A stretch of DNA of 64,000 bases, taken from positions 1 to 64,000 of the forward strand of contig JAYFRF010000010.1 of NCBI GenBank assembly GCA_034926225.1. Direction: 5' to 3'. Made by a program: the position numbers and the translations under genes. The notes beneath the pieces are model-generated. The model saw nothing but the letters and a program-made list of their open reading frames with translations. It did not search any database and was not told where the DNA came from. The DNA is from JAAZKA01 sp034926225. GTDB lineage: Bacteria; Bacillota; Clostridia; Oscillospirales; QAMX01. This document shows, piece after piece, positions 61,553 to 64,000 of this stretch (its first letter is position 1; each line of letters begins with the position of its first letter).

Positions 61553-62802
61553 TGGGTCCGCAGATAATCTGCCCATTTCAGATAGGTGGCCCGGCCGAAA
61601 TGAATACCGTCGGAGCTTACCTCGTCCGGCAGATACCCGTCCTCGTCCGCGAGCGCGTCGATGAGATCGACGTACCAGCAGGCGTTATCCGCGGCAATCG
61701 AGCGGATCAGCTCTGCGTATTCGTGGATGCGCTTATGCGTATAGATGTCCGCATACGACACGACATAGCGTCCCACCGGAGTAGGGGACATGAGGTAGAG
61801 GTCGGCGTCCGGCTGGATCTCGCGGATGCGGACGATCAGTTCCTCATACCTTGCGCGGAAGGTCTCTTTGGAATTGCCAATTTCGTTTAACCCGAGTTCT
61901 ATATAGATCTTGCCATATTGCCTTTCGCCGAGCGCGTCTACAATCGTTACGGACGAGCCGTCCGGCCGCGAAACCGCAGGCTTCGTCCAGGCTCCCTTGA
62001 GCGTCATACTGACGGCTGCTAAATAATCGGGGGGAGTTAGCTTCGTATAGACCTCGAACGCCGTCATGATGGAGTCGCCGACGAACGCCGCGTCGGAAAA
62101 GAAGTCGTCGCCGACGGGTCTGCGTTCATACAGGTCGGGATATCCCGCGCTGAGTGCCAGCGCTTCGTTGGCTTCGATATCGGTAGCGGCGGGGACGTCT
62201 CCGTCGGGATGCCCCGGCAGCGTGACGGACTGCACAAGCGCGTTATTCGTGCCGCGTATGTTCGTGATGAGCGCTTGATACAGGATATAGACTGCATCGT
62301 CCCGCAAGAACGCAGCGTCCGATACAAGCCTTGCATGGTTTGCGCGGTCGATCATACCGATTTGATAAGCAAAATCCGCCGAAGTATCCCATGCAAAGTC
62401 CCGGTTGCTGTCATAACCCAACGCGCGCAGCGTCAGCGTCAGAAACTGCGCCGCGGTCAGGGGGTCTTCCGAACCGTAGTGCGTCGCGTCCAGCCCGGTG
62501 ACATACCCTCGTGTATAGCAGTATCCCACATACGGCGCATAGGCGTCCGGCACATCCGTAAAGGGATGGGGGTATGACACGAGCTCGCTTTCCTTCCCGA
62601 GCAGCCTTACAAGCAGCACCGCACCCTGCGCGCGCGTCAGGGGCTTGTCCAGCGCAAAGCTGCGGCCGTCGCCTAAAAAAAGCCCGTACTTCCACAGCGT
62701 CTGCGCATAAGCGGCGTTACGCACCGTATACGCGGCCTGCGCGGGGACGGTGAGCGTAAAGAGCAGGGCGATGCAAAGAAACCATGCGGAGGATTTTTTC
62801 AT
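61531..62802 (-). CDS. S-layer-homology protein with SGNH/GDSL hydrolase domain
   Basis: 423 aa with signal peptide (MKKSSAWFLCIALLFTLTVPAQAAY). SLH-type repeats span residues about 25-200 (YAQTLWKYGLFLGDGRSFALDKPLTRAQGAVLLVRLLG). The C-terminal half is an SGNH hydrolase: FVGDSIMTAFE nucleophile block, ELGLNEIGNS, and DGIHFGRATY with the Asp-His pair. Likely anchored to the cell wall and active as an esterase on sugars or peptidoglycan. GGGAGGG precedes ATG 62802; the frame extends 37 codons further through the promoter. Confidence 0.92.
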   Translation of the reverse strand: MKKSSAWFLCIALLFTLTVPAQAAYTVRNAAYAQTLWKYGLFLGDGRSFALDKPLTRAQGAVLLVRLLGKESELVSYPHPFTDVPDAYAPYVGYCYTRGYVTGLDATHYGSEDPLTAAQFLTLTLRALGYDSNRDFAWDTSADFAYQIGMIDRANHARLVSDAAFLRDDAVYILYQALITNIRGTNNALVQSVTLPGHPDGDVPAATDIEANEALALSAGYPDLYERRPVGDDFFSDAAFVGDSIMTAFEVYTKLTPPDYLAAVSMTLKGAWTKPAVSRPDGSSVTIVDALGERQYGKIYIELGLNEIGNSKETFRARYEELIVRIREIQPDADLYLMSPTPVGRYVVSYADIYTHKRIHEYAELIRSIAADNACWYVDLIDALADEDGYLPDEVSSDGIHFGRATYLKWADYLRTHYAGEVG

Positions 62803-62835
62803 GGCAAGTCCCTCCCTTAGGATTGTGATAAGGCC

Positions 62836-62864
62836 AGTATACCATGTTTTCCCTTCCCGCGCAA
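62836..62864 (-). promoter_or_regulatory. Promoter of the SLH-SGNH gene
   Basis: Minus strand TTGCGC (62859-62864), 17-bp spacer ending TGG, TATACT (62836-62841). Confidence 0.65.
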
Positions 62865-62936
62865 TCCTCAGCTGCTTTATTTGAATAGTCTGTCTGCATT
62901 GAAATTCCATCATATATGGGGAAAAGAGGCACGTTT

Positions 62937-64000
62937 ATGAAGGTTTATGAAAACTATCTGCGCTTTGCTCCGGCGATACTGACCGAATGGCAGCAGCTTG
63001 CGGACGAAGGCCGCCCGGTGGACGCTTTCCGCGCCGACTGTGAGCGGATCGCCGCCGCCCAGTGGTCGCCCGCACTCGAACAGGAGGCTTTTTTGCTCGC
63101 TGATGCGATGGCAAAGGAATGCGTCGCGTCCGACTATCCTTATATAGAGCCTTCCGATCTCGACGGTATCCGCGCCGCCCGTCCGGATGCACGGATCACA
63201 CTCCCCGATACTGTACCCGATGAAAAACGCATCCGCGCTGCGTGGGAGGGCCGTATCGCGGGCTGCCTTTTAGGTAAGCCTGTCGAAGGACAGCGCCGGG
63301 AAACGCTGTATCCGCTGCTGAAGGCTGCCGGGAATTATCCCCTTAACCGCTATATCCGCCTTGCGGACTATACCCCCGCGCAGTATGAAACGCTGCACAT
63401 CCATCCCGGCCGGACTTGGGCGGACACGCTCGACGGATACGCCCCGGTGGACGACGATACCAATTACACGGTACTCGGGCTGAAGATCCTCGAAGACTAC
63501 GGCCGCGGGTTTTCGCCCGCGAATTGTATGGAAGCCTGGACTCGTTACCTTCCCATGTGCGCGCTCTGCACCGCCGAACGTGTCGCCTACCGCAACGCCG
63601 CCCTTTGCATGTCCCCGCCCGATACCGCGACCTACCGTAACCCCTTCCGCGAATGGATCGGCGCGCAGATTCGCGCGGATTTCTTCGGATACATCAACCC
63701 CGGCGATCCCGAAACCGCCGCTGCATATGCATGGCGCGACGCCGGCATTTCCCATATCAAAAACGGCATTTACGGTGAGATGTGGGTCGCCGCCATGCTC
63801 GCCGCCGCGGCCGCGACCGATGATCTAGAAAAAATCCTCGGCGCGGGACTTGCCGAGATCCCCGCACAGTGCCGACTTGCATACGACATTGCGCGGGTGC
63901 GCGCGTGGTTTGCCGAGGGTGTCCCCGCCGAAACCGCCATCGAACGCATCCATGAAGCCTACGACGAGCATACCCAGCACGGTTGGTGTCATACGAATTC
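62937..64000 (+). CDS. ADP-ribosylglycohydrolase family protein, cut by the window end
   Basis: At least 354 aa, open to the end. AGAGG precedes the ATG. WEGRIAGCLLGKPVEG and DDDTNYTVLGLKIL are the family's conserved metal-binding motifs; the helical core continues with GYINPGDPETAAAYAWRDAGISH. These enzymes remove ADP-ribose or cleave related glycosides; an N-terminal addition of about 100 residues precedes the core. The carbohydrate-rich surroundings fit a small-molecule N-glycoside role as well as protein deADP-ribosylation. Confidence 0.9.
   Translation, partial: MKVYENYLRFAPAILTEWQQLADEGRPVDAFRADCERIAAAQWSPALEQEAFLLADAMAKECVASDYPYIEPSDLDGIRAARPDARITLPDTVPDEKRIRAAWEGRIAGCLLGKPVEGQRRETLYPLLKAAGNYPLNRYIRLADYTPAQYETLHIHPGRTWADTLDGYAPVDDDTNYTVLGLKILEDYGRGFSPANCMEAWTRYLPMCALCTAERVAYRNAALCMSPPDTATYRNPFREWIGAQIRADFFGYINPGDPETAAAYAWRDAGISHIKNGIYGEMWVAAMLAAAAATDDLEKILGAGLAEIPAQCRLAYDIARVRAWFAEGVPAETAIERIHEAYDEHTQHGWCHTN

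Noticed and set aside
1..64000. CRISPR arrays, insertion sequences, tRNA genes
   Set aside because: Looked for regular direct repeats, transposase motifs and cloverleaf-like T-loops by eye; none found. A tRNA scan program would be more reliable.

Overview
The window reads as chromosomal DNA of a GC-rich, spore-forming member of the Clostridia, probably a gut or other anaerobic-habitat lineage of the Oscillospirales/Christensenellales kind. Support: a Spo0A gene with a Spo0A-box-bearing upstream region, an NfnAB transhydrogenase, a reverse-order rubrerythrin, the ACT/DUF711 pair, CarD next to ispD/ispF, S-layer-homology surface protein, SAM-radical HemW and strong Shine-Dalgarno sites before almost every gene. 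The placement is inference from gene content. No phage, transposon, CRISPR or tRNA was seen.

Layout. 1-520: two tandem 5S rRNA genes with terminators, probably the end of an rRNA operon. 523-7188 (minus): a six-gene run HIT, aldo/keto reductase, GH172, Gfo/Idh/MocA, DUF4838 glycosidase, PurM-like. 7289-14530 (minus): housekeeping alaS, nucleotidyltransferase, galE, then carD-ispD-ispF-NAT. 14695-20699: EEP hydrolase, stand-alone E2-like acyltransferase, EamA permease, an unusual QueG/uroporphyrinogen-decarboxylase-like fusion and a ROK regulator. 20762-26821: an ECF sigma factor with a large extra domain, phosphate transporter PiT with its DUF47 partner, hemW, ACT and DUF711 genes. 26935-31255: nfnAB, TIGR04086-like protein and yajC, then DUF421 and DUF4363. 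31319-37564 (plus): a sugar operon (two TIM-barrel isomerases, a sulfatase-fold protein with Thr in place of the formylglycine Cys/Ser, two Gfo/Idh/MocA enzymes, an AraC regulator) behind a promoter whose -35 is flanked by a long inverted repeat. 37783-44744: spo0A, trmD, rimM, lrgA, ilvE, prs, a NagB-like isomerase and KDPG aldolase. 44774-54517: orphan GyrB/ParE-like protein, two tandem GHL6-type glycosidase paralogues, then DUF4330, O-antigen ligase, alpha/beta hydrolase and lrgB, tightly overlapping. 54657-64000: reverse rubrerythrin, MATE pump, a nitrilase/Gfo/Gfo operon, GNAT, DUF5131, SLH-SGNH surface hydrolase and a partial ADP-ribosylglycohydrolase.

Theme. About a third of the window is carbohydrate catabolism built on NAD-dependent Gfo/Idh/MocA oxidoreductases (five copies), TIM-barrel isomerase/lyase-like enzymes and poorly characterised glycosidase families, with no ABC, PTS or MFS sugar transporter anywhere near them. 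The best candidates for new biology are the 31-37 kb operon (possible oxidise-then-eliminate glycan route plus a non-sulfatase member of the sulfatase fold), the QueG/UroD fusion with an intact internal ribosome-binding site, and the orphan topoisomerase B subunit. Recognisable promoters share a TTGnnn-N17-TAnnnT form, often with an extended -10 TG.
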